Both the position numbers and the translations under genes were made by a program. The notes below the pieces were generated by a model. It did no database searches. It had not been told where the DNA came from and saw only the letters and a program-made list of their open reading frames with translations. 64,000 nucleotides of DNA from NCBI RefSeq assembly GCF_000430705.1, contig NZ_AUMN01000015.1:62001-126000 (forward strand). Direction: 5' to 3'. Below, piece after piece: positions 37,035 to 46,161 of the stretch. Positions within the stretch are counted from its first letter, which is position 1. Each line of letters begins with the position of its first letter. This DNA is from Arthrobacter castelli DSM 16402 (GTDB taxonomy: Bacteria; Actinomycetota; Actinomycetes; Actinomycetales; Micrococcaceae).

Positions 37035-37468
37035 GTGTCGACCTCACGAAACGGTATTCTGGGCGTCTTTGTAGTATGACTTCACGAACCCAAAACACTC
37101 GGCGCACCGCTTTCGCCACGACCATCGATAACATCCTCTGGGACCAGACCAACCGTGACGGCACCCGTTCAGCCACTCTGGTTGGCGCTCGCCAGCCCGG
37201 CATAATATTCACGTACGCCTTCTTCATCCCTTCCGGTGTCCGGGACGAACCCCACTCCCACATTGCCGGCGCACACCTGGTTGTGGCCAGCGGTGAACTT
37301 TGACTCGTGTATGGCAGCTCACTCAACCGCGATGCAGCCACCTGCTATCCGGCGGGAAGTTTCCTGTACATTCCCGGTGACGCCGTGCACTTCGACGGCA
37401 CAGAGAAGGACACTGTCTTACTCGGCACCGCTGTCGGCCCCTGGTCGACCGACCATCTGAACCCCTGA
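37031..37468 (+). pseudogene. Cupin-domain protein interrupted by one stop codon
   Basis: The frame starts at ATG 37031 (or 37076) and reads HSHIAGAHLVVASGEL, a TGA at 37301-37303, then LVYGSSLN and SFLYIPGDAVHFDGTEKD to a natural stop at 37468. Both metal motifs of a cupin are present on either side. The stop replaces a residue that is commonly Arg, so a single CGA-to-TGA change explains it. No other lesion is seen; sequencing error or very recent inactivation is possible. Confidence 0.75.
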
Positions 37469-37488
37469 ACAAGGATCGAAGCGCACCG

Positions 37489-37522
37489 GCCGTTCCGCTG
37501 ACTGATCCTTCAGCGGAACGGC
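37489..37522. terminator. Hairpin, 12-bp perfect stem
   Basis: GCCGTTCCGCTG and CAGCGGAACGGC pair perfectly around a 10-nt loop, 20 bp after the cupin stop and before the convergent methyltransferase gene. There is no strong T-run on either side. Position suggests a bidirectional terminator. Confidence 0.65.
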
Positions 37523-37578
37523 AGAGACCATTCGGTGTTGTCTTGTTGGTTACCTGCCGGCAATGGTGTGCGGTCAGG

Positions 37579-38172
37579 TTACTGGCGTGCATGTAGTTGG
37601 ACTGCAGTTGTTGCGCCGCGGCCCGGTGGTTCCCAAGTCCATGTCCGGATGTCGTCGAAGCCGGCGCGCTTCACTGCGGCAGCCAGTGCGGTGAGGCCGC
37701 CCGGCAACCATTTCTCATGGGAAGAGATGAGAAGGCTCCCGCCGGGACGCGTTACTCGATGCAGTTCATTGAAGCCTGCCCGCCAATCGGGCCAGAACTG
37801 AACGTTATTGACCGTCATGACAATGTCGGCCGAGGCGTCGGGTTGCCTGGTGTCCTGGGCGGTGCCCCGGCTCAGCCTGACCGCCCCACGATCGTAGAGA
37901 TTCTCGCAGCGCCGGCGACAGGCTGCGAGCATCGTTTCTGATGGATCAACGGCGATCACCATGCCGGCCACGCGGGCTGCATATTCGACTCCGACACCGG
38001 GGCCACAGCCTATCGCCAGCACGATGTCGCCGTCTGATATGCCAGCCAGCTCCACCATGCGCCGTTCAGTGGCCGCGTTCGCCCGTGCCATCATCGCCCC
38101 GCCGAGTCGGCCAAGCCTGCCCTGCGGATGGCCGAATGCCCGGTCGAGTATCCGCTCACCGAAGGTCGCCAT
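37579..38172 (-). CDS. Class I SAM-dependent methyltransferase
   Basis: 197 residues. Motif I is VLAIGCGPGVGVEYAA, followed by VIAVDPSETML (motif II), ADIVMTVNNVQFW (motif IV) and HRVTRPGGSLLISSH (motif VI). Substrate not recognisable; small-molecule or lipid methylation is common for this Methyltransf_11 type. It stands alone among pseudogenes and is transcribed against them. Confidence 0.88.
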   Translation of the reverse strand: MATFGERILDRAFGHPQGRLGRLGGAMMARANAATERRMVELAGISDGDIVLAIGCGPGVGVEYAARVAGMVIAVDPSETMLAACRRRCENLYDRGAVRLSRGTAQDTRQPDASADIVMTVNNVQFWPDWRAGFNELHRVTRPGGSLLISSHEKWLPGGLTALAAAVKRAGFDDIRTWTWEPPGRGATTAVQLHARQ

Positions 38173-38330
38173 ATTGATACCTCAACACTTCACAACCAGC
38201 ACCGCAAGAGGATCCGCTTGCGCACACCACGTGGACAGCTGGTCGTTGCGATGCTCGATCAGCCCGCATGGCCAAAGGACCTGGCTGGTGCCTTGCTCCG
38301 ACGGACACCAAGGACGAACTAGTAGCCGTC

Positions 38331-38358
38331 CTCGTACTCCTTCATGAAGGAGTACGAG
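38331..38358. repeat. Perfect 28-bp palindrome
   Basis: Starts CTCGTACTCCTTCA and ends with its exact reverse complement TGAAGGAGTACGAG, with no spacer. It contains the ATG and ribosome-site-like GAAGGAG of the SnoaL-like pseudogene that begins here. It could be a dimeric regulator's operator, a hairpin, or the scar of an inverted duplication. Confidence 0.95.
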
Positions 38359-38681
38359 TCTCGAACGAACGCGCGCGACATGGCGCGATGGCGTGAAACT
38401 ATCGCCGAAGATGCGACGTACTGGATACCGATAGTTCCTACGAGAGCATAGACAACATCGTTGCCGCCGTTTATGGCGCGCTCGCAGCGATTCAGGACGA
38501 GGTCTACACCATCGACAACGCGCATTGGGTCGTTGCGACGCCCGAAGCGGCGGCGCGCTACCAGTTCCGCTGGGTTGGGAATATCGATGGTCAGAAGCGA
38601 GAGTGCCAGGGGCGGGGCACGAGCACATTGGTTAAGCGAGATAGGAAATGGCCTCATGCACACGAGCACCTAAGCGCCTAG
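38344..38681 (+). pseudogene. SnoaL-like/YybH-type domain pseudogene
   Basis: One frame reads MKEYESRTNARDMARWRE, TIAEDATYWI; after a frameshift near 38425 another reads IVAAVYGALAAIQDEVY, then HWVVATPEAAARYQFRW and GRGTSTLVKRD...HEHLSA to the stop at 38681. The order and spacing match nuclear-transport-factor-2-like proteins of the SnoaL/DUF4440 group. Only the frameshift appears to break it. Confidence 0.7.
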
Positions 38682-39188
38682 AAGCCCGTGCAGCCGCCCT
38701 TCGGGGACTTACCCATTTTGTTTGGGCGAGAACTTGTCGGTTCCAATAGTCGACCCCTAGCGCAAATAGCCTTCATCATTGTTGACTGATTACATGCCGA
38801 CCGTTGAAATCCGCCGAGCCACCGACAATGACACACAGGATCTTTGCCGACCGTGGTGCGGCTGATTCCCTAGCGCTGACCGATCTCGACGCAATTCATA
38901 TCCATCACGTACAGCTGCATTCATTCGGCGCACCAGGCGTGCACGGGCACAGAGCGCATCAGGTCGGCCCCTGCGTTTCCGCCCACGCCTCCGTGAGCAG
39001 GTTTGGCAGCTGCAATGAATCTCTGCCAAAAACGTTGCCGGTCACGGAGCCGGAACAACAACAGCGCATTTCAACAGCTGGCCCCACCCAAGCTCTCGTC
39101 GATGGCCTGCCTGGGGCCTCGGGTCAGTTGGTCCGCCGCCAGGATGGTGGGCTTCAAATCCGGTAAGTTTCGGGCCATACTTTTCAGT
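38682..39188. other. Gap without intact gene
   Basis: At 38794 a short plus-strand frame reads MPTVEIRRATDNDTQDL, like the first strand of a GNAT acetyltransferase, and then stops; it may be a remnant. Nothing else can be supported. Confidence 0.4.
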
Positions 39189-39422
39189 ATGGCCATTGGA
39201 GAATCAGACCAGCAGCACGAGATCCGTGAGCAACGGGCAGACCGGAAGGCGCTGGGTCAGGGGCTCCGACTTGAGAAGTCACCGCTGCGCGACCCTCGGA
39301 CCGTCGGCTACGGAAGATATCAGCTTGTGAGCATCGCGACGGACGCCGTCATGGCCGGGGACTTGGGCGCTGAAGGCCTGACCCTGGACGAGGTCGAGGC
39401 GGTCTTGGATGGGCAAGGATGA
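39189..39422 (+). CDS. Small conserved-looking protein, function unknown
   Basis: About 77 residues from ATG 39189. It is rich in charged residues (HEIREQRADRKALGQGLRLEKS) and ends with GYGRYQLVSIATDAVMAGDLGAE-type sequence and LDEVEAVLDGQ. The pattern looks like a real protein, but I cannot name a family and no strong ribosome site is present. It may be the 3' part of a longer broken gene. Confidence 0.45.
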   Translation: MAIGESDQQHEIREQRADRKALGQGLRLEKSPLRDPRTVGYGRYQLVSIATDAVMAGDLGAEGLTLDEVEAVLDGQG

Positions 39423-40161
39423 AGTCCTGGGATTTGCGTACGTTGCTGGCGAACGGCGGTCCCGTCTCCAGAGTGATCCGGCCGACGTCGGCTGTTGAAA
39501 TCAGGCGTTCCATCGTCTCCGCCGAACCAGTACCGTTTCGTTCCATAAGGGTACCGGCCGAGACCTGAATATTGCTTCGTACCTGCAGGGCAGCGGCTCT
39601 GGATCATACGAGGCCAGCAGCGATACGACCATTGGCCACGATTCCATCGTGCTGTTTGTGCAGTCCACGGGTGACAAAACGCCGGAATGTGCAAGGCACT
39701 TTTAACGGTCGCTAACACGATATGCCCGGTTTGACCCCGAATGGTTGATCCTTGCCGCTCCCGGTTGCATGGTGGGGTCCGGCCGTGGCCGACAGGAGAA
39801 TACGATGAAGGCGGCGATGACGAACGGAGGCCCATGGAATACATCCGACTCGGCAAGTCTGGTCTGTATGTTTGCACGACTGGCTCTGGGAACGTTTCCC
39901 TTCGCTCCGGCCAGCGGATCCACACCCTGACCCGGTAACCGGACCACCGAACCCCCAATGGTCGGGTGCCGACAGGACGGTGTGAGGCTCTACCGCCCCG
40001 CCGGCGGTGAGGCTGAAGGCGTCAGTGCAGCCTCGTGTACAACTCTACGCCACGATATCCCGGGAACCGACGGGTCGATATGGCGCCCTTACGCGGATGT
40101 GAACATATAGATGGTGTTCGGGCCTAAGCGCATTTAAGGCTCGAGGGTCCATCGGTGACGC
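39423..40161. other. Gap with gene remnants only
   Basis: 739 bp between the small protein and the phospholipase D gene. The only identifiable piece is the start of an aldo/keto reductase at 39834; the rest shows short, composition-driven open frames. Confidence 0.5.
39834..39930 (+). pseudogene. Aldo/keto reductase N-terminal remnant
   Basis: ATG 39834 begins MEYIRLGKSGLYV, the usual first strand of the family, and a second frame continues ARLALGTFPF. A frameshift lies between them, and nothing downstream matches. An intact relative is at 43586-44629. Confidence 0.65.
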
Positions 40162-41421
40162 TCAAAGCCATGGCCGCAGGGGCACCAGAGCGGCCTCCGC
40201 CACCCGCACCATAGGGTGTCGGTCGTGCCACGCAGAGCTGAGCTGTTCACAATGCTCGGCGTCACTTCTGAAGACTTTCTCCAGCTCCGCGGCAAACTTG
40301 GGATCTATGATCTCAACATTGGTCTCGTAGTTGAAGGTCAGCGACAGCCGGTCGATGTTGGCAGTGCCGACCGTGGACCATTGCCCATCAACCGTGGCCG
40401 TCTTTGCATGCATCATGCTGGAGGTGTACCGCAGAATGGAGACTCCAGCCTCAAGCAGCTCCCCGAAAAAGCCGCGGGACACCCAGTCGCCCAGAACATG
40501 GTTGGAGTCTCTCGGCACCATAACGCGCACATCGACTCCCCGCTCAGCCGCCGCAACCAGCGCTTCAAGAATCTGCTGGTCCGGGATGAAATACGGTGTG
40601 GTGAGCCAAATGCGGTCCCGCGCCTTTTCGAACGCCATCAGATACATGTGGCGGATGGGGTAGACCAGCTGTATCGGCAGATTGGCCGCCACGTTCAGTT
40701 CCGGCTTCCAGCTGTGTGGAGGAATCCATGGAATCTGCTCGCCAGGCTCATGGGCCTCATTCCATAAGCGTGTAATCGACTGGCGTAGTCCCCACAAACC
40801 GGGACCGATCCCGCGCAGGTGGGTATCGCGCCACTGCCGAGCATAAAGGGAGCCTATGTTGTACCCGCCCACGAACCCGATGGCATCATCAACGACCAGG
40901 ATCTTGGAGTGGTTGACCCCGGTATAGCGCAATGGCCCCTTCCAGAACTTTCTGCCGACGACGGGCAGGCGGTAGACATGGATCTGCTCCGAGAGTTGAC
41001 GGTAGAAGGAGCGGGGCACGAGCATATTGGCGAACCCGTCGTAGATCAGGTAAGTATCCACCCCACGCCCGGCGGCTGCATTGAAGGTATCGACGAATCG
41101 CTGGCCGACCTCATCGTTCTTCCAAATAAAGGCTTCCATCAGAACCGAATGCCGGGCGGAGTTGATGGCGTCGATCATGTCGTCGTAAACGGCGGCGCCA
41201 TCTGTATAGATGCTCAGCTCGGACTCTTCCACCCCCGAGTGGAAAGTACCCGGCCGTGGAGCCGCACGTTCCCTGCGACCGCGTTGCTTGACCAAGTCCA
41301 GGGCCACCACGGAAGCAGCCACAACGAACGGAGCCGCGAAGGCGGCCCCGGCGATGGCGAGAGGGACCGTCGTGAGCCAACGCCTGCGACCCTGACGAAA
41401 TTTCGGCCGGGAAGTCCACAT
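40162..41421 (-). CDS. cls: Cardiolipin synthase-like phospholipase D protein
   Basis: 419 residues. One N-terminal membrane segment (VPLAIAGAAFAAPFVVAASVV) precedes two phospholipase D domains, each with an HKD motif: GVNHSKILVVDDAIGFVGG and MMHAKTATVDGQWSTVGTANID. Cardiolipin synthases of this type join phosphatidylglycerol units in the membrane. Only one membrane segment is seen, where many Cls proteins have two. It stands alone on this strand. Confidence 0.9.
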   Translation of the reverse strand: MWTSRPKFRQGRRRWLTTVPLAIAGAAFAAPFVVAASVVALDLVKQRGRRERAAPRPGTFHSGVEESELSIYTDGAAVYDDMIDAINSARHSVLMEAFIWKNDEVGQRFVDTFNAAAGRGVDTYLIYDGFANMLVPRSFYRQLSEQIHVYRLPVVGRKFWKGPLRYTGVNHSKILVVDDAIGFVGGYNIGSLYARQWRDTHLRGIGPGLWGLRQSITRLWNEAHEPGEQIPWIPPHSWKPELNVAANLPIQLVYPIRHMYLMAFEKARDRIWLTTPYFIPDQQILEALVAAAERGVDVRVMVPRDSNHVLGDWVSRGFFGELLEAGVSILRYTSSMMHAKTATVDGQWSTVGTANIDRLSLTFNYETNVEIIDPKFAAELEKVFRSDAEHCEQLSSAWHDRHPMVRVAEAALVPLRPWL

Positions 41422-41731
41422 GGGGTCACTCTAACCGCCGCTGGTCGTGATATGGCGACGAACACCTCGACCAATCGAATACCCCCGCTGCGACCTACCC
41501 TCGGCCCAAGCAGACCGTGCATTGGAGAGCGCCTCGCGACGGTCTGCTAGTAACCGTGCATATTCAAATCGGTATCGAGGGGCGACCTACAACGGGTCGG
41601 CAACGGTTGGGGACTTTTTGGCCTCCTTCCAAACGGGTAGGCTGAACAGACCGGGTTAAGCAGCGGCCCATGGAATCCTGTAAAGCGATCGACGAGCGTT
41701 GCGGACTGTTCGTGGTCGCTGGAGCGAGGTA
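41422..41731. other. Intergenic region, no gene seen
   Basis: 310 bp between divergent genes; it presumably contains both promoters. I see no operator-like repeat. Confidence 0.5.
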
Positions 41732-42043
41732 ATGACCATGAACCCCATCGACCTTAAAGCCAAGACAAACGTCCCGAGCCACGGCGCAGCTCAGGTCGCC
41801 GATACAGCTTCAGCTGTCCTCCCCACCGATCGGCGGATGAACCACAAGCTGGCCGCGGTCCCAGCATGTGGCAACTGCAAAACAGAAACCTATCTGTACA
41901 TTGAAGAGTTCACTCCAGCATCGGTCGGCGATGAAGGAGAGCTGATCCAACTCGCAGAGGCGAGCTACTTTTGCACCCGCTGTCTCGAATACGCTGCCCA
42001 CGCAGTCCCGCCCCTGTGGACACCGGAGAACCGCGGCCGATGA
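41732..42043 (+). CDS. Small zinc-ribbon-like protein
   Basis: 103 residues from ATG 41732 (a second ATG two codons later is possible). Two Cys pairs, ACGNCKTET and FCTRCLEYA, spaced about 37 residues apart, could bind one zinc. No family name recognised. The stop overlaps the start of the next gene (ATGA). Confidence 0.6.
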   Translation: MTMNPIDLKAKTNVPSHGAAQVADTASAVLPTDRRMNHKLAAVPACGNCKTETYLYIEEFTPASVGDEGELIQLAEASYFCTRCLEYAAHAVPPLWTPENRGR

Positions 42044-42261
42044 AGAAAGCAAACGTGAATTCACAGTGGCAGCAGAGTTGGACGGCACTTCGCCCGGGAC
42101 AACCCGTGAGATTGCGTCAAGGCCAAGCTGAAAGCATTACCGGTGTGCTCGATACGCGCACCGATGACTGTTCAGTAGTATGGATCTATCTCAGCGATGG
42201 AGCCGGACGCCGGTTAATTCACCGCGACGACGGATACTCCATCGTGCGAGCGGGCGAATAA
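42040..42261 (+). CDS. Small SH3-like protein, paralogue of the 54752 gene
   Basis: 73 residues. The pattern W-x(2)-L-x(2)-GQxV ... SxxGV...R..D.SVVWIYL..GxGRRLIHRDDGY is shared with the protein at 54752-54967 (SVIWMYL, GRLMLHRGDGY). The length and beta-rich pattern suggest a small barrel fold, but the function is unknown. It is translationally coupled to the zinc-ribbon-like gene. Confidence 0.6.
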   Translation: MKKANVNSQWQQSWTALRPGQPVRLRQGQAESITGVLDTRTDDCSVVWIYLSDGAGRRLIHRDDGYSIVRAGE

Positions 42262-42585
42262 CTCCCAGTCATTAAGTGAGACAAGGGGCTGGTCCGGTAA
42301 ACATCACGGAAAACATTCCCCCGAGCTTCTCGAACTTGCTTGTCGCTTGCTAAAGACAGTTGTGTACTGCTGCGCTGCAAGATCCTGGACTAAAGATGTT
42401 GCCCAATCGAGTACACGGGCTTCTCCGGCCCGCCACTGCTGATCCGGCCTTCCAACTCTTTGTTGCCCGCGTTTCTAAAAGCCACCCGGGCAATGCGGGT
42501 AAATAGTAGGTAAGAATACAAACACAGACTGAAGGATTTGTGGACGGTATGCTCAGTTCCAGCATGAATTGTATTGGGGGCGCTG
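42262..42585. other. Intergenic region, no gene seen
   Basis: 324 bp. AT-richer than its flanks, and probably holds the promoter of the next gene. Confidence 0.45.
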
Positions 42586-43164
42586 ATGAGTGAGTTATTG
42601 CACGTAAAAGCCGAACCTGGATTGACTGCTTGGCTCCTGCGATGCGTTGAATATCCCGAGGCCATGGACGAGGCCGATGACCTGTCACAGCCCTTCACTC
42701 TCCGGGAATCGATCGCCTCCGTTGCCAACATACCGGAGAGCAGCTTCTCCCTCCGGTTCACCGCTGAAACGGATTTTCTCACCTTGTTCGCCTTTCAGCC
42801 CCCTGACAGTGGAGCTTCTTTCTATGATGGCTCGCTTCGAGGGAACAGGAAACGCTACGGCCGTCGCGCCTTGGCAGATTGGGGGTTGGCGGTGCTCAGC
42901 GGACACGCTCCCGTCAGAAACCTGCACTCACCAACAGGCGTTCGTTTCGGGATCTGCCTTGCCGGCTCCGGGCACACCATCTCCATTCCCCGCGCTGGTC
43001 AGGAAAATGTCTCATCGCTACTCAGAACGGTTTCTGACGGACCGGAGCTCATGAAGTGGATGCGCGAACAGCATACTCGCCGGCCGGCACCGCGCGGACA
43101 CCGGCTCGCTTCCTTATCGCTGGCTATTAGTCCACTGCCTCTCCGACCGTACTGGCAGGTATAA
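42586..43164 (+). CDS. Hypothetical protein, 192 residues
   Basis: ATG 42586 follows GGGGGCG. The sequence (ELLHVKAEPGLTAWLLRCVE at the start; LADWGLAVLSGHAPVRNL in the middle) has no motif I recognise and no membrane segment. Codon use is less biased than in neighbouring genes, and alternative start codons are close by. It may be a real single-gene unit or a degraded gene. Confidence 0.45.
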   Translation: MSELLHVKAEPGLTAWLLRCVEYPEAMDEADDLSQPFTLRESIASVANIPESSFSLRFTAETDFLTLFAFQPPDSGASFYDGSLRGNRKRYGRRALADWGLAVLSGHAPVRNLHSPTGVRFGICLAGSGHTISIPRAGQENVSSLLRTVSDGPELMKWMREQHTRRPAPRGHRLASLSLAISPLPLRPYWQV

Positions 43165-43585
43165 CGTTGCCAGGAGCATTATTCAGTCACATGGAACGCA
43201 CCTGCGTGATCGAGCGCGCAACCCACGCCCGCGCCGTGGCCACCAGCAAAGGTAAGAGTCAACAGGCCATCCGTCTCTCCAGATTGGGTCCCACGGTGAG
43301 CGCTCCACTACTGGAATCGCCGCCCTCAGCTCTTCGTCGTGATACGCACCGAGAGAAGCTTTGCTCAACAGTTTGCCGAAATCGCCAGCGAAGCTTTCGG
43401 AGCATCTCAGTTCGTGCTTCGTTGAGGTTCGATGCTGCGATTCCGGGGCGCATACGCGGTGAAATAGATCAGCACCGTGGCGCGGCTCGAAATCCATGAC
43501 CCCACGCTACGGAGCCGGAGGTGAGGCCGTCACCGTCAATTGCCGGGACCCGGGTGTGCTGTCCTCCGGGCGTAGTGTGGGGTAT
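43165..43585. other. Gap, no supported gene
   Basis: 421 bp. Both strands have open frames of about 100 codons, but neither shows a motif or ribosome site. It contains the promoter of the aldo/keto reductase gene. Confidence 0.4.
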
Positions 43586-44629
43586 ATGTCTGAGAAAAAC
43601 ACTGCACAACCCACGACGTATCTTGGCCGCACCGGAGTGGAGGTCAGCCGCTTATGCCTGGGCACGATGATGTTCGGCGACTGGGGTAACAAGAGCCATG
43701 AGGACTCGGTCCGCATTATTCGGCGGGCGATCGATTCCGGCATTAACTTCATCGACAGCGCGGACATTTACGCGTACGGCGAGTCGGAGGAGATCGTCGG
43801 TAAGGCCATCGCCGAATACGGCCGCCGTGAGGATCTGGTCATCGGCACGAAGTTCTTCAACGGCATGAAGCAGCAGCCGAATTACCGTGGCGGCTCCCGC
43901 CGGTGGATCATGCGCGCGGTCGAAGACTCCCTGCGGCGGCTGGGCACAGATTATATTGACCTGTATCAGATGCACCGTCCCGACGAGCACACCGATATTG
44001 AGGAAACGCTGGGCGCGCTGGATGACTTGGTCCGCCAGGGCAAGATTCGCTACATTGGCTCGTCGACGTTCCAGCCCTCCCAGGTGGTCGAGGCACAGTG
44101 GGCGGCCCGGCGGAACCATACTGCGCGATTCGTCACTGAGCAGCCGCCCTACTCCATGCTGGTGCGCGGGGTCGAAGCTGACCTGCTGCCGACCACCGGC
44201 CGGCACAACATGGGAACGCTGGTCTGGAGCCCGCTGGCCGGCGGCTGGTTATCGGGCAAGTACCGCAAGGGCCAGGAACTGCCAACCACCCGCCGCGGCT
44301 CCGAGCGCGAGCAGTTCGACCTCAACGACCCGAAACTCGCGGCCAAACTCGATGCCGCGGATCAGCTCGGTCAGCTGGCCGACGACCTGGGGGTTTCGCT
44401 GGTGAACCTGGCCCTGGCCTTCGTGCTCCGCCATCCATCGGTGAGCAGCGCCATCATCGGACCCCGGACAATGGAGCAGCTGGAATCGCAACTGAGCGCC
44501 GCTTCACTGAAACTCGATGAGGCGACACTGGACCGAATTGACCAAATCGTGCCGCCGGGCACCAACGTCAACCCCGACGATTCCGGATTCAGCAACTACT
44601 GGCTCGACCCGCAACGCCGCCGACGCTGA
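43586..44629 (+). CDS. Aldo/keto reductase
   Basis: 347 residues from ATG 43586; the open frame starts earlier without support. The catalytic tetrad is readable: Asp and Tyr in INFIDSADIYAYGES, Lys in VIGTKFFN and His in YQMHRPDEH. IIGPRTMEQLESQL binds the cofactor phosphate region. YakC/Kv-beta-like branch, NADPH-dependent reduction of aldehydes or ketones. Stands alone and is followed by a hairpin. Confidence 0.92.
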   Translation: MSEKNTAQPTTYLGRTGVEVSRLCLGTMMFGDWGNKSHEDSVRIIRRAIDSGINFIDSADIYAYGESEEIVGKAIAEYGRREDLVIGTKFFNGMKQQPNYRGGSRRWIMRAVEDSLRRLGTDYIDLYQMHRPDEHTDIEETLGALDDLVRQGKIRYIGSSTFQPSQVVEAQWAARRNHTARFVTEQPPYSMLVRGVEADLLPTTGRHNMGTLVWSPLAGGWLSGKYRKGQELPTTRRGSEREQFDLNDPKLAAKLDAADQLGQLADDLGVSLVNLALAFVLRHPSVSSAIIGPRTMEQLESQLSAASLKLDEATLDRIDQIVPPGTNVNPDDSGFSNYWLDPQRRRR

Positions 44630-44685
44630 CATGCCACAACCGCTCCCGGTCCCCTGCCGCGCATACACACAGCCACAGGCAGGGG

Positions 44686-44702
44686 CCCGGCCTTCAGCCG
44701 GG
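44686..44702. terminator. Short hairpin after the aldo/keto reductase gene
   Basis: CCCGGC, loop CTTCA, GCCGGG, about 57 bp after the stop. A second inverted repeat (CCCCTGCC/GGCAGGGG, loop 19 nt) lies just before it. The rest of the 386-bp gap 44630-45015 has no gene. Confidence 0.45.
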
Positions 44703-45015
44703 TCGGCGTAGGCGGTTCCCATGTGGGATAGAGAGCCGGGGGATTTGTCTCTCCGCCAAGCCCAAACCAGCCGTGGGCCCATGGTACGTAATACCTGTTT
44801 CAGTGCGGGCCGATTACCGACGGTGTCCTATATCTGCTGGAAACGCCTCCACCCTGCAGCGGATCCTGAACCATAGGTCTGCAGCAGTCGGGCTGAGGCG
44901 TCAGCCGGTGCTGGAGAGACTAAGCCGTATCCGCCCCCTGCCTCCTTGTGACAGGGGCGGGGGAACGACAATAATAGGCAGTACACTTATTAATTGTTCG
45001 TGTGAGGAGAGAGCC

Positions 45016-45294
45016 ATGAATCCGGAACCACAGCAGCCCGTCACTGACGACAGCATCAAGGTGCGTCAGGTCAGTCACTACCAGTTCAGTTGGGTCGCCG
45101 GACAACCGGCAGAGGAAGGGACCTGGACTTTGCAGCTGGTGCTGGACCAGGGTGCATGGGAAGAAGTGCTCACGGTCGATTCCGACGACACCGAACCGCT
45201 GCAGAACCTGCTGTCGCATACCAAGACCGTCTATTACGACGTCGGCCGCCGCACGCTGCTCTTTGGCACCGTACCGACGGGGAACCGCAGATAG
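45016..45294 (+). CDS. Hypothetical protein, 92 residues
   Basis: ATG 45016 has a strong ribosome site (GTGAGGAGAG). The protein is acidic with alternating hydrophobic strands (HYQFSWVAG, TWTLQLVLDQG, EVLTVDSDDTEPL, VYYDVGRRTLLFGTV), suggesting a small beta fold. I do not recognise a family. Confidence 0.6.
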   Translation: MNPEPQQPVTDDSIKVRQVSHYQFSWVAGQPAEEGTWTLQLVLDQGAWEEVLTVDSDDTEPLQNLLSHTKTVYYDVGRRTLLFGTVPTGNRR

Positions 45295-45744
45295 CAGCCG
45301 AGGCCGGTTTACCCCGCAGACCTGGGTTCCGGCAACATGTGCGGCCCGATCGATTGGTGGGAACACCGGCCGTTGCCGGTTGTGGTGGGCAGGACGACCC
45401 GACAAAAATGCACCACGTCCGGCCTGAGTCAGGATCAGGTAAAAGGGTGCTGGCGGGTTGGCAGTGAGGCACGCCATCCCGCCAGCAGTGGAGACTGCAG
45501 GAGTCAATGTACAGCCTCCCGGCAAGTCTACCGGCCCGACGGCGCTGCCAGCACACCCCCGGCACGGTTTCCCCCAAGCACTCCCCCGTCGGTCGCCAGA
45601 GACTCTGCCTGCTGTGGCCGGCTGAACCGGACAATCACAGTATGGCAACGATCAGTATGCTTGGTATTCATTCTGCGTGTGAGCCATGGCAAAGTGTTTT
45701 CTACAGATGCTGAAAAACTCAAGACGCCGAAGAGGGGTGATCCC
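45295..45744. other. Intergenic region with hairpin
   Basis: 450 bp. GCTGGCGGG (45449-45457) and CCCGCCAGC (45478-45486) form a 9-bp stem with a 20-nt loop, perhaps a terminator. No gene is supported. Confidence 0.4.
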
Positions 45745-46080
45745 GTGTCGGTCTCGACGCTGCATCACGATTACGAGAAGTCCCGTTTTGAACTATATGA
45801 GAACGGGGTAATGGCGGGTTTCCTCCAGTACGACACCGGCCGCGACACTTTGTTCCTCAAGCACACCTTCATCATCCCGGCCCACCGCGGCCACGGGTTG
45901 GCGTTCGCGCTGATCGAGCGGGTGCTCGATGATATGCACCGCCGCCGGCTGTCCATACAACCCGAATGTCCCATTGTCGCCGAATTCCTGCGCACTCACC
46001 AGCAGTACCTCGGCCTCGTGGTCACCGGCCGCGCTGCAACCGGTCGTCATCTGCCGGCCCATGAACACCGGACCGCCTGA
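45745..46080 (+). CDS. GNAT-family N-acetyltransferase (COG2388/YidJ type)
   Basis: 111 residues from GTG 45745, with AGAGGGG upstream; earlier starts have no ribosome site. The pattern SRFELYENGVMAGFLQY, TFIIPAHRGHGLAFALIERVL (acetyl-CoA loop RGHGLA) and PECPIVAEFLRTHQQY matches short single-domain acetyltransferases of this group. Substrate unknown. Confidence 0.8.
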   Translation: MSVSTLHHDYEKSRFELYENGVMAGFLQYDTGRDTLFLKHTFIIPAHRGHGLAFALIERVLDDMHRRRLSIQPECPIVAEFLRTHQQYLGLVVTGRAATGRHLPAHEHRTA

Positions 46081-46161
46081 AACCTGGAGAGGCAACTGAG
46101 TCCGCGTCACCGGGCAACGAAAACCGGCTTCCCGGCCCCGTCCACCCGGCTTGCTCAGGTT

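Noticed and set aside
37301-37303. TGA in the cupin gene as a selenocysteine codon
   Set aside because: Homologous position is commonly Arg, the surroundings show no SECIS-like hairpin, and no sel genes are visible.
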